A stretch of 64,000 nucleotides of DNA from Kordia periserrulae (lineage in GTDB: Bacteria > Bacteroidota > Bacteroidia > Flavobacteriales > Flavobacteriaceae): positions 62,001 to 126,000 of the forward strand of contig NZ_QBKT01000005.1 in NCBI RefSeq assembly GCF_003054265.1, read 5' to 3'. The notes beneath the pieces are model-generated. The model had not been told where the DNA came from. It made no database searches and saw only the letters and a list, made by a program, of their open reading frames with translations. Each line of letters opens with the position of its first letter. The stretch's first letter is position 1. This document shows, piece after piece, positions 18,179 to 25,807 of the stretch. The translations under genes and the position numbers were made by a program.

Positions 18179-18432
18179 TATTTGCTCATTTCTTCTTGCA
18201 ATTTGCGTTGCATTTCTTCCTTCTTTTCTTGTTCAATAGCATCAATATTTGATTTTTTCATCAATTCAGTCAACTTGCTATTTTTGTTTGAATATGCACG
18301 TGTAATATGGCACCAAGAAAGTCTTACTTTAAGTTTTACTTTTTCCCAAAAGCTAGCCTCGCCATATTGCGATTTATCACAAATATGTTTGGCTTCTTCA
18401 CAGGAAATGAAAAATTTGAATTTTGTACTCAT
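18175..18432 (-). CDS. small anti-sigma-factor-like protein
   Basis: An 85-residue soluble protein, translated from the ATG at 18432, which lies 11 bases after the sigma-factor stop. An upstream ATG (18468) would overlap the sigma gene. The pattern CEEAKHICDKSQYGEASFWE ... RLSWCHITRAY looks like the short zinc-finger anti-sigma proteins that follow ECF sigma genes in Bacteroidota. In those the second half reads HLxxCxxCxxY. Here the His is Arg and the second Cys is Thr, so zinc binding is probably lost or changed. The C-terminus (about residues 55-85) is a charged helix rich in Glu, Lys and Gln. Pairing with the sigma factor is an inference from position. Confidence 0.65.
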   Translation of the reverse strand: MSTKFKFFISCEEAKHICDKSQYGEASFWEKVKLKVRLSWCHITRAYSNKNSKLTELMKKSNIDAIEQEKKEEMQRKLQEEMSKY

Positions 18433-18443
18433 CTGCATTCGTA

Positions 18444-18998
18444 TTAATACCAGTTTTGCTCTAAACATCCAGAAAGCGCTGTCCGTGCTCTATGGATAAT
18501 TACCCAAAGGTTAGACGCGGTGATATTCAAATCATTACAAATTGTTTCGGTGTCGTATCCTAAAATGGTTTTCATTTTAAAAATCGTGGCTTGCTTTTCA
18601 GGAAGCTTGTCAATACAATCTTCAATAGCCAATCCGAGTTCTTCATTTTGCATCACATCTTCCGCGTTTCTGTCAAAAGTATCTGCTACACGTTCTTCCA
18701 ACCAATCACCTTCCGATTCTGTATCAGCATTGTAATTAATTCTAACTTCTGCTTGTCCTTTTTTTGAATTTATTTTGCGATAATAATCAATAATTTTTCG
18801 CTTTAAAATAGAAATCAACCACGTACGTTCAGAAGCTTCTCCTTTAAAGTTTTCCATAGATTTTAATCCCGCAAAAAAGGTTTCTTGGACTAAATCTTGC
18901 GCAGTTTCTCTATCGTTTACCCGCACTATGGTGTAATTGAAAAGATAATCCGCATAAAGCGCAATCCATTTATTAGGATCCAGTTGGTTGTTTGGCAT
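18444..18998 (-). CDS. ECF-type RNA polymerase sigma factor
   Basis: A 184-residue sigma-70 family protein with only regions 2 and 4. Region 2 is about residues 10-75 (ETAQDLVQETFFAGLKSME, then SERTWLISILKRKIIDYYRK). Region 4 is about residues 125-180 (CIDKLPEKQATIFKMKT ... ICNDLNITASNLWVIIHRAR). It directs RNA polymerase to a small regulon and is probably held by the small protein encoded just downstream. A -7 box lies 20 bases upstream of the start. The signal is unknown. Confidence 0.92.
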   Translation of the reverse strand: MPNNQLDPNKWIALYADYLFNYTIVRVNDRETAQDLVQETFFAGLKSMENFKGEASERTWLISILKRKIIDYYRKINSKKGQAEVRINYNADTESEGDWLEERVADTFDRNAEDVMQNEELGLAIEDCIDKLPEKQATIFKMKTILGYDTETICNDLNITASNLWVIIHRARTALSGCLEQNWY

Positions 18999-19017
18999 TT
19001 GAGAACTGTTATTTTTT

Positions 19018-19025
19018 CAAATGTA
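19018..19025 (-). promoter_or_regulatory. -7 box for the ECF sigma gene
   Basis: On the minus strand TACATTTG, a full TAnnTTTG match, 20 bases before the sigma ATG. This is the vegetative-type box, so at least part of its expression should not need the ECF factor itself. Confidence 0.45.
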
Positions 19026-19087
19026 AACGATATTGTTGAAATAAAAAATTATTGCACGAATGGAAAAACAGCTCAATTTGTTAAAAA

Positions 19088-19537
19088 TCACAATTCTGCA
19101 CGCTGTTTGAGGTGTAGATTCCGTTCGTGTAAAAATTTGGTGAGATACGATTTGAGAACGAGGTAATTAAAAATTCGTCCAAAAATACCATACGGCACTT
19201 CGTACGAAAGCTTGTCAATCATTTCCGTTTGGTTGTTTGTTTCGTTGAAAATATGTTCATGTCGGAAACTTTTAAAGACACCTTTTACCATTTCATCCAC
19301 AAAAAAAGTGGGCGATTCCATTTCGGAAATAATACTGGTGTGTTGCAAATACAAACCAAAATGCTTGGCGCGCCACGTCACCGTTTCTCCCAAGTTGATT
19401 TTCCCAGAAGTTCTGCCAGCAATGGCTTTTTCGCGCGTGTTTTTAGTAGAATTTTCATGTTCCGTGATGTTTCTTGCCAAGTCAAAAACTGTTTCAATTG
19501 GTGCGTTGACGGTTGTTTTTAGGTGAATTGTGGTCAT
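19088..19537 (-). CDS. SRPBCC-fold (START-like) protein
   Basis: A 149-residue protein of the Bet v1/START-like fold. The typical start TTIHLKTTVNAPIETVFDLA is followed by ARNITEHENSTKNTREKAI and a middle part WRAKHFGLYLQHTSII, with FVDEMVKGVFKSFRHEH ahead of the long C-terminal helix. Such proteins bind hydrophobic ligands. In other bacteria a similar domain is found next to, or fused with, TIGR01777 oxidoreductases, and one is encoded 0.6 kb downstream in this same orientation, which suggests a link. No catalytic residues can be named. Confidence 0.82.
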   Translation of the reverse strand: MTTIHLKTTVNAPIETVFDLARNITEHENSTKNTREKAIAGRTSGKINLGETVTWRAKHFGLYLQHTSIISEMESPTFFVDEMVKGVFKSFRHEHIFNETNNQTEMIDKLSYEVPYGIFGRIFNYLVLKSYLTKFLHERNLHLKQRAEL

Positions 19538-19576
19538 GAATTATTCTGATAAGAAACGAGCGTATTTAAGAGAAGA

Positions 19577-20068
19577 TTACTCAAGTTTCATTTTATGAAA
19601 TATAGTATGGTATGTATGATTTTCATACTTTTTTTTGCTAATTATTGTATCTATTTTCTTATTGAAATAACACTCATAAACATCATAGTCTTTTTCTGCT
19701 ACTTTCAATTCAAAACAATCACCTTCATTTATGTTATGTTTATCAATTGTTCCAGAATAAGTAGTGTAAACTTTATGAAGTACAGTGTCATTTTTTATAA
19801 AAAAGAATAAGATTCTATCTTCGAAGCCTCTTGTTTTGGAAGCTCTTGGTTTTAATTTTTCGATACAAGCTATTGTGAAAAAAGAATTTTCAAGCTGTTC
19901 TTTTTCATAGTTTTTTATCCATTTCGCCATTAAGAAAATTAGAAAAAAAGTGATTGCAACTGTTAGTATTGCGAAAAAAGTATCTTTTCTAGTCCAAGGC
20001 TTTGGTTTTCTTTTTTTATACTTTTTCAGTAAAAGTTGAATTAGTTTGGTACGAAGTATTTCAATCAT
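19577..20068 (-). CDS. unknown protein with one membrane anchor
   Basis: A 163-residue protein I do not recognise. A basic N-terminus (KYKKRKPKPWTRKD) precedes a single membrane helix at about residues 30-50 (FFAILTVAITFFLIFLMAKW). The rest, about 110 residues, is soluble and mostly beta-like with many Lys and Asp, presumably facing the periplasm. The gene is markedly more AT-rich than its neighbours. It lies between the SRPBCC and TIGR01777 genes on the same strand, with 39 and 51 base gaps, so it may be co-transcribed. Confidence 0.6.
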   Translation of the reverse strand: MIEILRTKLIQLLLKKYKKRKPKPWTRKDTFFAILTVAITFFLIFLMAKWIKNYEKEQLENSFFTIACIEKLKPRASKTRGFEDRILFFFIKNDTVLHKVYTTYSGTIDKHNINEGDCFELKVAEKDYDVYECYFNKKIDTIISKKKYENHTYHTIFHKMKLE

Positions 20069-20119
20069 AAATTAAATTAGAAAATGGAATCGAATGATTT
20101 TAAATTTTTAATAAAAATA

Positions 20120-21040
20120 CTAATTATAACGATTGGTAATTTCTGAAATTGCTTCCTCAACAACAGGATATTGAAATTGAAAACCCGTCGCGAGTAATTT
20201 TTCAGGAATGACATACCTACTTTTTAAAATTAATTCGGCTTCCGTTTTGATGATACGTGCGCCCAATTGTAACAACCATTTCGGTTGTGGCAAACCAATA
20301 GGAACTTTTAAAACCTTACGAATGGTTTTCATGAACTCTTTATTCGGAATTGGATTTGGCGATGTAACATTAAAGATTCCTCTAGCTTGTTGTTCGAGCA
20401 GAAATTCTATTGCGCGACAGAAATCATGTTCGTGAATCCAGCTTACTTTTTGGTTTCCGCTTCCTTGCGTTCCGCCCAATCCGAACTTGGTTAAATTTTT
20501 TAGCGGAATGAACGCACCACCATTTTTACCTAATACAATGGAAGTTCGCACCGCAATTTTGTTTGTTTTTGGTGTGTTGCTGCCAAAAAATGCTTTTTCC
20601 CACGCTTTGGCAACATTCATAGAAAAATCGTCGCCAATAACGCCGTTCTTCTCTGTCATTTTTTGTGCTAGCGAATGCTTGTAAATTGTGGCTGTAGACG
20701 AATTTATCCAAACTTTTGGTGGCACAGCACATGCTTGAATAGCTTCGCCCAACACTTTTGTTGAATCAATTCGTGAGTTTAAAATTTCGGCTTTGTTTTT
20801 TTCGTTGTAACGGCAGTCTACCGATTTTCCCGTAAGGTTGATAAGTGCGTCTGCTCCTTCCAATTCGGTCACCCAAATATCCAACGTTTTTGCGTTCCAT
20901 TGGACGTAGCGTAACTTGTCATTTCCGGTTTCTTTAGTATTTCTAGATAGGATAACGATTTCAACATCTTTCGGCAAAAAGTAGGACACCAACGATTGTC
21001 CTAAAAATCCACTTCCGCCTGCAATGATTATTTTTCTCAT
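20120..21040 (-). CDS. TIGR01777 family oxidoreductase (epimerase-like SDR)
   Basis: A 306-residue extended short-chain dehydrogenase of the YfcH/SDR39U1 group. The NAD(P) motif is IIIAGGSGFLGQSLV at the N-terminus; DALINLTGKSVDCRYNEKNK and WINSSTATIYKH follow, and the C-terminal DUF1731-like region reads PKWLLQLGARIIKTEAELIL. The start is set at 21040 (MRKII) because the upstream in-frame ATG overlaps the previous gene. The reaction is unknown for the family. It is four bases downstream of the methyltransferase gene and belongs to the GbsR-controlled cluster. Confidence 0.88.
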   Translation of the reverse strand: MRKIIIAGGSGFLGQSLVSYFLPKDVEIVILSRNTKETGNDKLRYVQWNAKTLDIWVTELEGADALINLTGKSVDCRYNEKNKAEILNSRIDSTKVLGEAIQACAVPPKVWINSSTATIYKHSLAQKMTEKNGVIGDDFSMNVAKAWEKAFFGSNTPKTNKIAVRTSIVLGKNGGAFIPLKNLTKFGLGGTQGSGNQKVSWIHEHDFCRAIEFLLEQQARGIFNVTSPNPIPNKEFMKTIRKVLKVPIGLPQPKWLLQLGARIIKTEAELILKSRYVIPEKLLATGFQFQYPVVEEAISEITNRYN

Positions 21041-21044
21041 AGTA

Positions 21045-21932
21045 TTATTTTTTTGCTGTAATGATGTAATAGCCAAAATTTGTCAAGCTCAAGCTACTTA
21101 GTAAAGCGAAAAATGAACCTTTTAAATTCTTTTTACTCTCTGGTTTAAGCGGCTCTTTTTTGAAAAGCTTTTTTAAGATAAATCCGCTTATAGCAAATGG
21201 GACGTGTAACACTGACGGAGCTACTCTATACCAAATATTTTGCACTTTAATATCTTTGAAACCAATAGTTTTCATATCATCAATCACGCGATGTATATTT
21301 CCTAAACTTTCCAAACTCCAAGAATCACACAAGCCTTGATACGTGTATTTTGCTAATGGATTCATCTGTTCAAGGTCTTTTTTGGTAAACGCATCTGCAA
21401 TGACAAACATAGCGTTGGGTTTTAAAATGCGATAGGTTTCCTGTAGTGCATCCGTACTACAACCAGAATGGCACAAACTTTCAATTGCCATAGCGCCATC
21501 AAACGTATTTTCTTTGAGAAATGTATTTCGGTAATCTCTATTTAAAATGGTAGCGCGTTCAGAGTTTAGCAGTTCATTTCCTTTTTCTACTTGAAATGAA
21601 GAAATCGTCAATCCTGTAATGGCTAATTTCGGGTGATTTTCAATTCCGTGACGAATAGAAGCGCCCATTCCACAACCCAAATCGACGATATGCTTTTTTT
21701 GATTTTTAATTTGTAATCGCTTGAAAATTTCCGCATTCATCTGATTGAGCATTCGGTCTCGTTTCAATAAATTCGTTTTAAACGGAACAAAATAACCAAA
21801 GTGCATATTCAAATCCTTACTCCAAAAGCGATAGTCGTCCGTTGCTTTGTCATAAAAATTGATGATTTGCTCTTTATTGGTAGGTTTTTGAAATTCCTTT
21901 TTTAGATAGGTGAGAAGACAGAGATTTTTCAT
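21045..21932 (-). CDS. class I SAM-dependent methyltransferase
   Basis: A 295-residue methyltransferase. The SAM motif is HIVDLGCGMGASIRHG (about residues 84-99) and post-motifs are FDGAMAIESLCHSG and ETYRILKPNAMFVIADAF. The N-terminal NFYDKATDDYRFWSKDLNMH and the overall length resemble cyclopropane-synthase or sterol-type methyltransferases. The C-terminus has a hydrophobic stretch (GSFFALLSSLSLTNFGYYII), suggesting contact with membrane lipids. The neighbours are two small membrane proteins and a TIGR01777 oxidoreductase, so a lipid or quinone-like substrate is plausible but not shown. Confidence 0.82.
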   Translation of the reverse strand: MKNLCLLTYLKKEFQKPTNKEQIINFYDKATDDYRFWSKDLNMHFGYFVPFKTNLLKRDRMLNQMNAEIFKRLQIKNQKKHIVDLGCGMGASIRHGIENHPKLAITGLTISSFQVEKGNELLNSERATILNRDYRNTFLKENTFDGAMAIESLCHSGCSTDALQETYRILKPNAMFVIADAFTKKDLEQMNPLAKYTYQGLCDSWSLESLGNIHRVIDDMKTIGFKDIKVQNIWYRVAPSVLHVPFAISGFILKKLFKKEPLKPESKKNLKGSFFALLSSLSLTNFGYYIITAKK

Positions 21933-21944
21933 GTTGTTATATTT

Positions 21945-22385
21945 TTAATAGAAATAAATTCCCATAAGATTGTATATAAATAGCAGCGTGTACACAGTGG
22001 CAAAAAGCACAAATAAAGTATTCATACCATACGAGCCTATTTTAAAAATTGGTTTTTGCGGAATGGTGTACATGGGGTAATAGGCAATTTGCGTCGCAAC
22101 TTTTCCAACCCAATACATGCCGATTAATCCTGTAATGGCAAGTGCTAATGGAGTTTGATTTTTTAAATCGTTTGTCAACAGAATCGCAATCACGCCAAAG
22201 GAAAAATTCAATCCTTGAATGTATCTTCCGTACGTTTTGGCAATTTCCTGATTTAACGGTTTTAGTTTTTTTACATCTGTATACCAATCAAACACACGAT
22301 GGCGAATGTACGGATAGATTAAAGCGGTAAATATTTGACCAATCCCGCCAAGGATAATGAGCCAATTTGGAATAAAATCTGTCAT
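21945..22385 (-). CDS. small membrane protein in the GbsR cluster
   Basis: A 146-residue protein with four predicted membrane helices (WLIILGGIGQIFTALIYPYI, FSFGVIAILLTN, LALAITGLIGMYWVGKVA and TLFVLFATVYTLLFIYNLMG). No family name can be given. Its start overlaps the stop of the preceding gene by four bases (ATGA), so translation is coupled. Twelve bases separate it from the methyltransferase gene. Confidence 0.75.
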   Translation of the reverse strand: MTDFIPNWLIILGGIGQIFTALIYPYIRHRVFDWYTDVKKLKPLNQEIAKTYGRYIQGLNFSFGVIAILLTNDLKNQTPLALAITGLIGMYWVGKVATQIAYYPMYTIPQKPIFKIGSYGMNTLFVLFATVYTLLFIYNLMGIYFY

Positions 22386-22726
22386 AATACACGTTTTTGA
22401 AGTTCAGCGATGATATAAGTGAAATAACCAGCAATTGCCATTGGAATAAGAATAGTTGTCAAAAACCATGTGGTTGAATCGGATAAAAATTCAAAACCAA
22501 TGTTACTAAAAAGTACTAGTAATGTTATGCCTGTAATAATGGCATAGCTTTGTAAATGTTTTTGTATTCTTTCTGAAAATTTATTGTAATTGAATAGTAA
22601 AACAATAAAAAATAACACTTGTAAAATGCCTAGAATGAACTGCATAAACATGCCAGGAAGAATAAAACTGTATCCGAGCACTGTCAGTGCTAGTACAATG
22701 TTGTTGGTGTAATAAATAAATCTCAT
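22382..22726 (-). CDS. small membrane protein, first structural gene of the GbsR cluster
   Basis: A 114-residue protein with four hydrophobic segments (IVLALTVLGYSFILPGMFMQ, LQVLFFIVLLF, AIITGITLLVLFSNIGFEF and WFLTTILIPMAIAGYFTYII). Its function is unknown. It is the first gene after the GbsR/MarR regulator and has a copy of that regulator's operator-like palindrome 17 bases upstream of its start. With the gene after it, it may form a two-subunit membrane complex, which is an inference from the translational overlap. Confidence 0.75.
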   Translation of the reverse strand: MRFIYYTNNIVLALTVLGYSFILPGMFMQFILGILQVLFFIVLLFNYNKFSERIQKHLQSYAIITGITLLVLFSNIGFEFLSDSTTWFLTTILIPMAIAGYFTYIIAELQKRVL

Positions 22727-22742
22727 AACTATTATATTTTTT

Positions 22743-22768
22743 AAACTTTCAATAATTTGTGAAACATT
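22743..22768 (-). promoter_or_regulatory. operator-like element upstream of the small-membrane-protein operon
   Basis: AAACTTTCAATAATTTG followed by TGAAACATT agrees at 23 of 26 positions with the minus-strand sequence at 23335-23360 in front of the regulator gene. Its core TTTCA ... TGAAA is palindromic. The position, 17-42 bases before the ATG, suits repression of the operon by the adjacent GbsR/MarR regulator. Confidence 0.6.
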
Positions 22769-22807
22769 AATTGAAAATAAAAAGGAAATTGAATTCCTTT
22801 CTACTTG

Positions 22808-23311
22808 TTATTTTAAAAGCTTGATGAACGTTTTAGTCAGCCAATTGGATTCTTGGTTTGCGATTCGGTTCAAAATTGCGTCGGCGGTGTCTGCCAGTTC
22901 ATACAATGCTTTGGTTTGTTTGATGAATTCTTGCGTTTCTGCCGAGCCATCGTCTTCGATGTTGCTTACTTCTTTCAATACTTTTAACGTTGGTTGAATT
23001 TCGCGTCTGCTACGTTCTCGTGCGATTTGTCGCGCCAGTTCGTTAATATCTTTTTCAGAAGTGAAATACTCTTTGCGTTCTCCAGCTTTGGAAGCTTTAA
23101 AGACAATTCCCCAATCGATTAATTGGCGTAAATTCATACTGGTGTTTCCTCTCGAAATTTGTAATTCTTCCATAATGTCTTCCATCGATAATGGCTCAGG
23201 AGAAATTAAAAGTAAGGCGTGAATTTGTGCCATCGCTTTGTTGATGCCCCACAACGTACCAAGCGAACCCCAAGTTTGAATGAATTTATCTTTTGCTTCT
23301 GTCATTTTCAT
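22808..23311 (-). CDS. GbsR/MarR family transcriptional regulator
   Basis: A 167-residue winged-helix regulator of the GbsR group. The helix-turn-helix covers about residues 38-75 (LSMEDIMEELQISRGNTSMN LRQL), followed by the wing GIVFKASKAGERKEYF. The C-terminal half is helical (ETQEFIKQTKALYELADTAD) for dimerisation. Either the ATG at 23311 or the one at 23305 may be used, and the -7 box almost touches the first. Palindromes upstream of it and of the next operon suggest autorepression and control of the four genes downstream. The ligand is unknown; GbsR of Bacillus senses choline, but nothing here points to that. Confidence 0.9.
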   Translation of the reverse strand: MKMTEAKDKFIQTWGSLGTLWGINKAMAQIHALLLISPEPLSMEDIMEELQISRGNTSMNLRQLIDWGIVFKASKAGERKEYFTSEKDINELARQIARERSRREIQPTLKVLKEVSNIEDDGSAETQEFIKQTKALYELADTADAILNRIANQESNWLTKTFIKLLK

Positions 23312-23315
23312 GATT

Positions 23316-23360
23316 CAAATATACAATAATTTTCAAACTTTCAAAAATTATTGAAAGTTT
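23316..23360 (-). promoter_or_regulatory. promoter with overlapping operator palindromes of the GbsR gene
   Basis: On the minus strand a -7 box TATATTTG (23316-23323) sits four bases before the first ATG. Next to it lie two overlapping perfect inverted repeats: CAATAATTTT/AAAATTATTG (23324-23333 and 23344-23353) and AAACTTTCAA/TTGAAAGTTT (23335-23344 and 23351-23360). A dimer bound here would cover the promoter. Confidence 0.7.
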
Positions 23361-23460
23361 AATTTATTTTTTTGAGTTATAGTTAATGATTTAACCTACC
23401 AGATTGCCATAAGTTTCGCTGAAATTTTAGCAAAGATGTTTTAAAAGCGTGTATTTTCAG

Positions 23461-23532
23461 TCTAACAAGTCTAACAAGTCTAACAAGTCTAACAAGTCTA
23501 ACAAGTCTAACAAGTCTAACAAGTCTAACAAG
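23461..23532. repeat. eight perfect copies of a 9-bp tandem repeat
   Basis: TCTAACAAG is repeated eight times without a mismatch, with partial copies at both ends (AG before, TCTA after). It lies about 100 bases upstream of the GbsR operator and 70 bases after the M3 peptidase stop. It is not in a reading frame of any supported gene. Confidence 0.97.
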
Positions 23533-23533
23533 T

Positions 23534-23562
23534 CTACATTTCGACTGCGCTCAATGTGACAT
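23534..23562. repeat. fragment of the dispersed flavobacterial repeat
   Basis: The piece ATTTCGACTGCGCTCAATGT followed by GACATG is an isolated fragment of the intergenic repeat family; its inverse, TTGAGCGCAGTCGAAA, occurs at 11769. It directly follows the 9-bp tandem array. Confidence 0.6.
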
Positions 23563-23604
23563 GTTTTTCTTTTTGTAAAAAGTATCTAACAAATTTGAAA
23601 AAAA

Positions 23605-25641
23605 CTATTCTTCAACCAACAATCCCGCACGTTTTAGCAAAGCTTCTGGTTTTGGTTCGCTTCCGCGGAAACGCTTGTACAAAGTCATCGGATGTTCTGT
23701 ACCACCTTTTGATAGTACATGCTCCACAAATTTCTTCGCGATTTCTCTGCTAAAAATATGATGTTCTTTAAAATATTCAAAAGCATCTGCATCCAATACT
23801 TCTGCCCATTTGTAACTGTAATATCCAGACGAATAACCACCTTGAAAAATATGTGAAAACGACGTACTCATACAGGTTTTTGGATTTTCTGGAAATAGAC
23901 GCGTGTTCTCAAAAGCGGCTGTTTCATGCGCTTTTACGTCAGTAATATTTGTTGGGTCAATACCGTGCCAACTCATATCTAACAAGCCAAAACTCAATTG
24001 GCGTAAAGTTGCCATTCCTTCTAAAAATGTAGCCGAAGCCTTTATTTTTTCAATATATTCCATCGGAATGATTTCTCCCGTTTCATAGTGTTTTGCAAAA
24101 ATAGCCAGCGCTTCTGCTTCGTAACACCAGTTCTCCATTACCTGACTTGGCAATTCCACAAAGTCCCAAAACACGGATGTTCCGCTCAAACTTGGGTAGG
24201 TAGTGTTTGCCAACATACCGTGTAGTGCGTGTCCAAATTCGTGAAATAATGTAGTCACTTCATTAAAGGTCAACAACGAAGGTTTGGAGGCTGTTGGTTT
24301 TGTAAAATTACACACAATAGATACATGCGGACGTTCTACTGTACCATTTTTGCGATATTGCGACTTGTACGATGTCATCCAAGCGCCATTTCGTTTGCCT
24401 TTTCGCGGATGAAAATCTGCATAAAAAACAGCCACAAAATTATTATCACCATCAAAAACTTCGTAGGTTTTCACATCTTCATGATACACATCAATATCAA
24501 AAACTTGCTCAAAACGAATATCAAATAGTTTTTCAGCAACCGTAAACGCGCCGTCAATGACATTTTCAAGTTTAAAATACGGTTTGAGTTTTTCATCGTC
24601 CAAATTGAACAATTCTTGTTTCAATTTTTCAGAATAATAGGAGCTGTCCCAACTTTGCAATTGCTCAATGCCATCTAGTTTTTTCGCAAAGTTTGACAAT
24701 TGTGTAAATTCACGTGCTGCGGCAGGTTTTGCCTTTTCGAGCAATTCATTTAAGAAAGCAGTCACTTTTTCAGGAGTTTCCGCCATGCGCTCTTCCAAAA
24801 CAAAATGTGCGTGCGTTTCGTAACCTAACAAATTGGCACGTTGATGACGAAGTTTTGCAATTTCCAACACATTGGCTTGATTGTCCAACTCGTCACCCTT
24901 AAATGCTTTCGAACCAAAAGCAGTCGCCATTTTTTGGCGTAATTCACGGTTTTCAGCATACTTCATAAAAGGAATATAGCTTGGATAATCGAGGGTGAAA
25001 ATCCAGCCTTCTTTGTCTTCGCTTTTTGCAAGCGCTTTGGCCGTTTCCAATGCGCCACTTGGGATTCCTGCCACGTCTTTTTCATCGGTCAAATGCAGTT
25101 GAAACTTATTCGTTTCAGCCAAAACATTTTCACCAAAAGTCAAGCTCAATTTCGAAAGCTTTTTATCAATGTCTCGTAAAATTTCTTTCTTTTCGGCTGG
25201 TAAATTGGCGCCATTTCGTGAGAACGACTTGAATTTTTTATCGAGTAAGGTACGCTGCTCTGTTGTCAAGTCGAGCGAATCTTTCTGCGCATACACAGCT
25301 TTGACACGTTCAAATAAACCTTCATTCAAAATGATATCATTAGACAGCTCGGTCATTTTTGGAGAAATCTCTTGTGCCATTTTTTGAATATTCTCATTGG
25401 TTTCTGCCGAATTCAAATTGAAGAAAATGCTTGTAATGCGATCCAGTTGTTCACCAGAAAATTCTAGCGCTTCAATGGTATTTTCAAAAGTAGGTGGATT
25501 CGTATTGGAAACAATTTTCTCAATTTCTTCTTTTGTGCGTAAAATCTCAATATCAACAGCGTTTATATAGTCATTTTCATCAATTTGTGAAAATGGAGCT
25601 GTCGTATGTTTTGTAGGAAATTTTTTTGTTAAAACTGTCAT
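23605..25641 (-). CDS. M3 family metallopeptidase (oligopeptidase A / Dcp type)
   Basis: A 678-residue thimet-oligopeptidase-like enzyme that degrades short peptides. The zinc motif is HEFGH at residues 467-471 (TTLFHEFGHALHGML), with the third ligand Glu in the following ENWCYEAEALAIF region. There is no signal peptide, so it should act in the cytoplasm. The length of about 680 matches oligopeptidase A and Dcp; I cannot separate the two from sequence alone. The gene is divergent from the LamG/T9SS gene. Confidence 0.94.
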   Translation of the reverse strand: MTVLTKKFPTKHTTAPFSQIDENDYINAVDIEILRTKEEIEKIVSNTNPPTFENTIEALEFSGEQLDRITSIFFNLNSAETNENIQKMAQEISPKMTELSNDIILNEGLFERVKAVYAQKDSLDLTTEQRTLLDKKFKSFSRNGANLPAEKKEILRDIDKKLSKLSLTFGENVLAETNKFQLHLTDEKDVAGIPSGALETAKALAKSEDKEGWIFTLDYPSYIPFMKYAENRELRQKMATAFGSKAFKGDELDNQANVLEIAKLRHQRANLLGYETHAHFVLEERMAETPEKVTAFLNELLEKAKPAAAREFTQLSNFAKKLDGIEQLQSWDSSYYSEKLKQELFNLDDEKLKPYFKLENVIDGAFTVAEKLFDIRFEQVFDIDVYHEDVKTYEVFDGDNNFVAVFYADFHPRKGKRNGAWMTSYKSQYRKNGTVERPHVSIVCNFTKPTASKPSLLTFNEVTTLFHEFGHALHGMLANTTYPSLSGTSVFWDFVELPSQVMENWCYEAEALAIFAKHYETGEIIPMEYIEKIKASATFLEGMATLRQLSFGLLDMSWHGIDPTNITDVKAHETAAFENTRLFPENPKTCMSTSFSHIFQGGYSSGYYSYKWAEVLDADAFEYFKEHHIFSREIAKKFVEHVLSKGGTEHPMTLYKRFRGSEPKPEALLKRAGLLVEE

Positions 25642-25807
25642 TTAGTCGATGCTTTTGTGTGATTTATCGATTTTAACTCTACAACTCTGTAAGAAAAAAC
25701 TATATTCGAAGGATATTCGTAGATTTAAAAATCAGGTCTGCTTTTTTTAAAAAAGTTGAGAAACCAAAGATAAAAAAATTACGTATAAAAACGATAAATA
25801 CTACCGA

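Noticed and set aside
23461-23532. CRISPR-like array
   Set aside because: The 9-bp units are directly joined without spacers, and no cas genes are near.
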